Of a stretch of DNA of 64,000 bases, positions 63,378 to 64,000 are shown piece by piece (the first letter of the stretch is position 1; each line of letters starts with the position of its first letter). The notes beneath the pieces were generated by a model, which had not been told where the DNA came from, searched no databases, and saw nothing but the letters and a program-made list of their open reading frames with translations. The position numbers and the translations under genes were made by a program. The DNA is taken from the NCBI GenBank assembly GCA_951640165.1, contig OX621241.1, positions 5,032,001-5,096,000 on the forward strand, in the 5' to 3' direction. The DNA comes from Pseudoips prasinana (taxonomy: Eukaryota; Arthropoda; Insecta; Lepidoptera; Nolidae).

Positions 63378-64000
63378 TATTTTGCTTAAACTAATTTTGT
63401 ATAGTTTTTGTGGACATGCTTGTGTGCCGAGCATTGTGTGTTGTTTTGAGAATTACAAATTGATTTAATGATTCTCTATTTGTGCAAAGTGTTTTTCGCA
63501 AAGGGCAAACACATTAAGGGAAGTTCTATCTTGCGGTTGGGATAGTCTCTGTCTTGGAGGTCCTCGTACTCGGATATGCTATCCTGGCTGACGGATACAC
63601 TTCAAGTTAGGTAGGGTTTCATGTTATTGGATGCTGTCTTGGAGTGCGCTCGGGCATGCGATCCTAATATATGGGACATGCCTGGTGTGGTTTTGTGTCC
63701 CTTCCTTTATGCTCGGACGTGTGGTCCTGTAGCTGTGTTACACGTAGGGTCATGCCACGGGTTGGCCGCTGACGAGACGTGGTGCTGTGTGTTACACGTA
63801 GGGTCATGCCACGGGTTGGCCGCTGACGAGACGTGGTGTGAGATATGTTTGTGTTAAATATTGACTGTGTTTTATTGATAATTTGGGTTGAAATACGCTT
63901 TTATCTGGAACTGATTAACACACGCAAAGTTATGTCTCACGTAGATCTCTAGCGAGTCGTGAGGTGGCACTCCCCCGACGGGAACTGCCACGAGTGAACG
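63378..64000 (+). other. Gypsy 3' non-coding region
   Basis: No protein-like frame and no match to 55684-56000, so the 3' LTR begins beyond the window. Contains a 54-bp tandem duplication (63735-63842). The open frame across it is a by-product of the repeat. Confidence 0.6.
63735..63842 (+). repeat. 54-bp direct tandem duplication
   Basis: GTGTTACACGTAGGGTCATG at 63735 recurs at 63789; the two units are almost identical through GCCGCTGACGAGACGTGGTG. Confidence 0.9.

Larger units (their letters stand above)
55684..64000 (+). mobile_element. Ty3/gypsy-type LTR retroelement, 5' LTR to beyond the window
   Basis: Starts TGTAGAAGAG directly after the LINE 3' end. Order: probable 5' LTR (55684 to about 56000), gag-pol from 56133, hAT-type MITE (58789-59147), pol, Tc1-like transposon (59257-61657), pol to 63377, then at least 620 bp of non-coding DNA. 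The 3' LTR is not in the window. Domain order protease-RT-RNase H-integrase places it in Ty3/gypsy. No envelope frame is seen after pol. Confidence 0.88.

Noticed and set aside
63621..63857. 78-codon gene with 18-residue repeats
   Set aside because: A by-product of a 54-bp duplication in non-coding gypsy DNA.

Overview
The window is nuclear DNA from an insect, most probably a moth or butterfly (Lepidoptera). The evidence is AT-rich DNA, a spliced animal-type gene with GT-AG introns, and a dense mixture of repeat types that I recognise as typical of Lepidoptera: tRNA-headed SINEs, RTE-like LINE tails ending in GATGATGATG, CR1/Jockey-type LINEs, fold-back MITEs and mariners. The species cannot be named from sequence alone.

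Only one host gene is supported. It is the 3' two thirds of a peroxisomal acyl-CoA oxidase, closest to the ACOX3 type, on the + strand. Nine exons lie between 596 and 30048. They join in one continuous frame of 488 codons ending in Ala-Lys-Leu, a PTS1 peroxisomal signal. The start and roughly the first 200 residues lie upstream of the window. The first intron in view is 17.7 kb. It holds an apparently intact two-ORF LINE in antisense (4683-9945), a dead mariner, several SINEs and several fold-back elements. The 20089-21808 intron is mostly a 38-bp minisatellite that runs almost up to the splice acceptor.

From 30049 to about 40150 I see no gene. The stretch is filled with SINEs (several families, one 5S-rRNA-like just upstream), RTE tails and fold-back MITEs. 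One fold-back family, recognisable by GGCTAAGTCGCCGAAC near its ends, has seven copies in the window, two of them abutting.

From 40159 to 55683 there is a nested transposon stack. A CR1/Jockey-like LINE is split by a BEL/Pao-type LTR element on the - strand (42007-54693; 279-bp LTRs, 5-bp target duplication GCAGG). The BEL element carries an envelope-like gene and is itself broken by four insertions: a LINE tail in its 3' LTR, a CR1-like LINE in the env region, another in the RNase H region, and a mariner. The mariner in turn contains a fold-back MITE with an 8-bp target duplication. The BEL copy has also lost the cores of its reverse transcriptase and integrase.

From 55684 to the end lies a Ty3/gypsy-type element on the + strand. 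Its gag-pol frame is open except for two clean insertions: a 359-bp hAT-type MITE with an 8-bp duplication, and a 2.4-kb Tc1-like transposon inserted at TA. The latter carries a full-length, two-exon DD35E transposase. This gypsy copy and the Tc1-like guest are the freshest-looking autonomous elements in the window, together with the LINE at 4683-9945.
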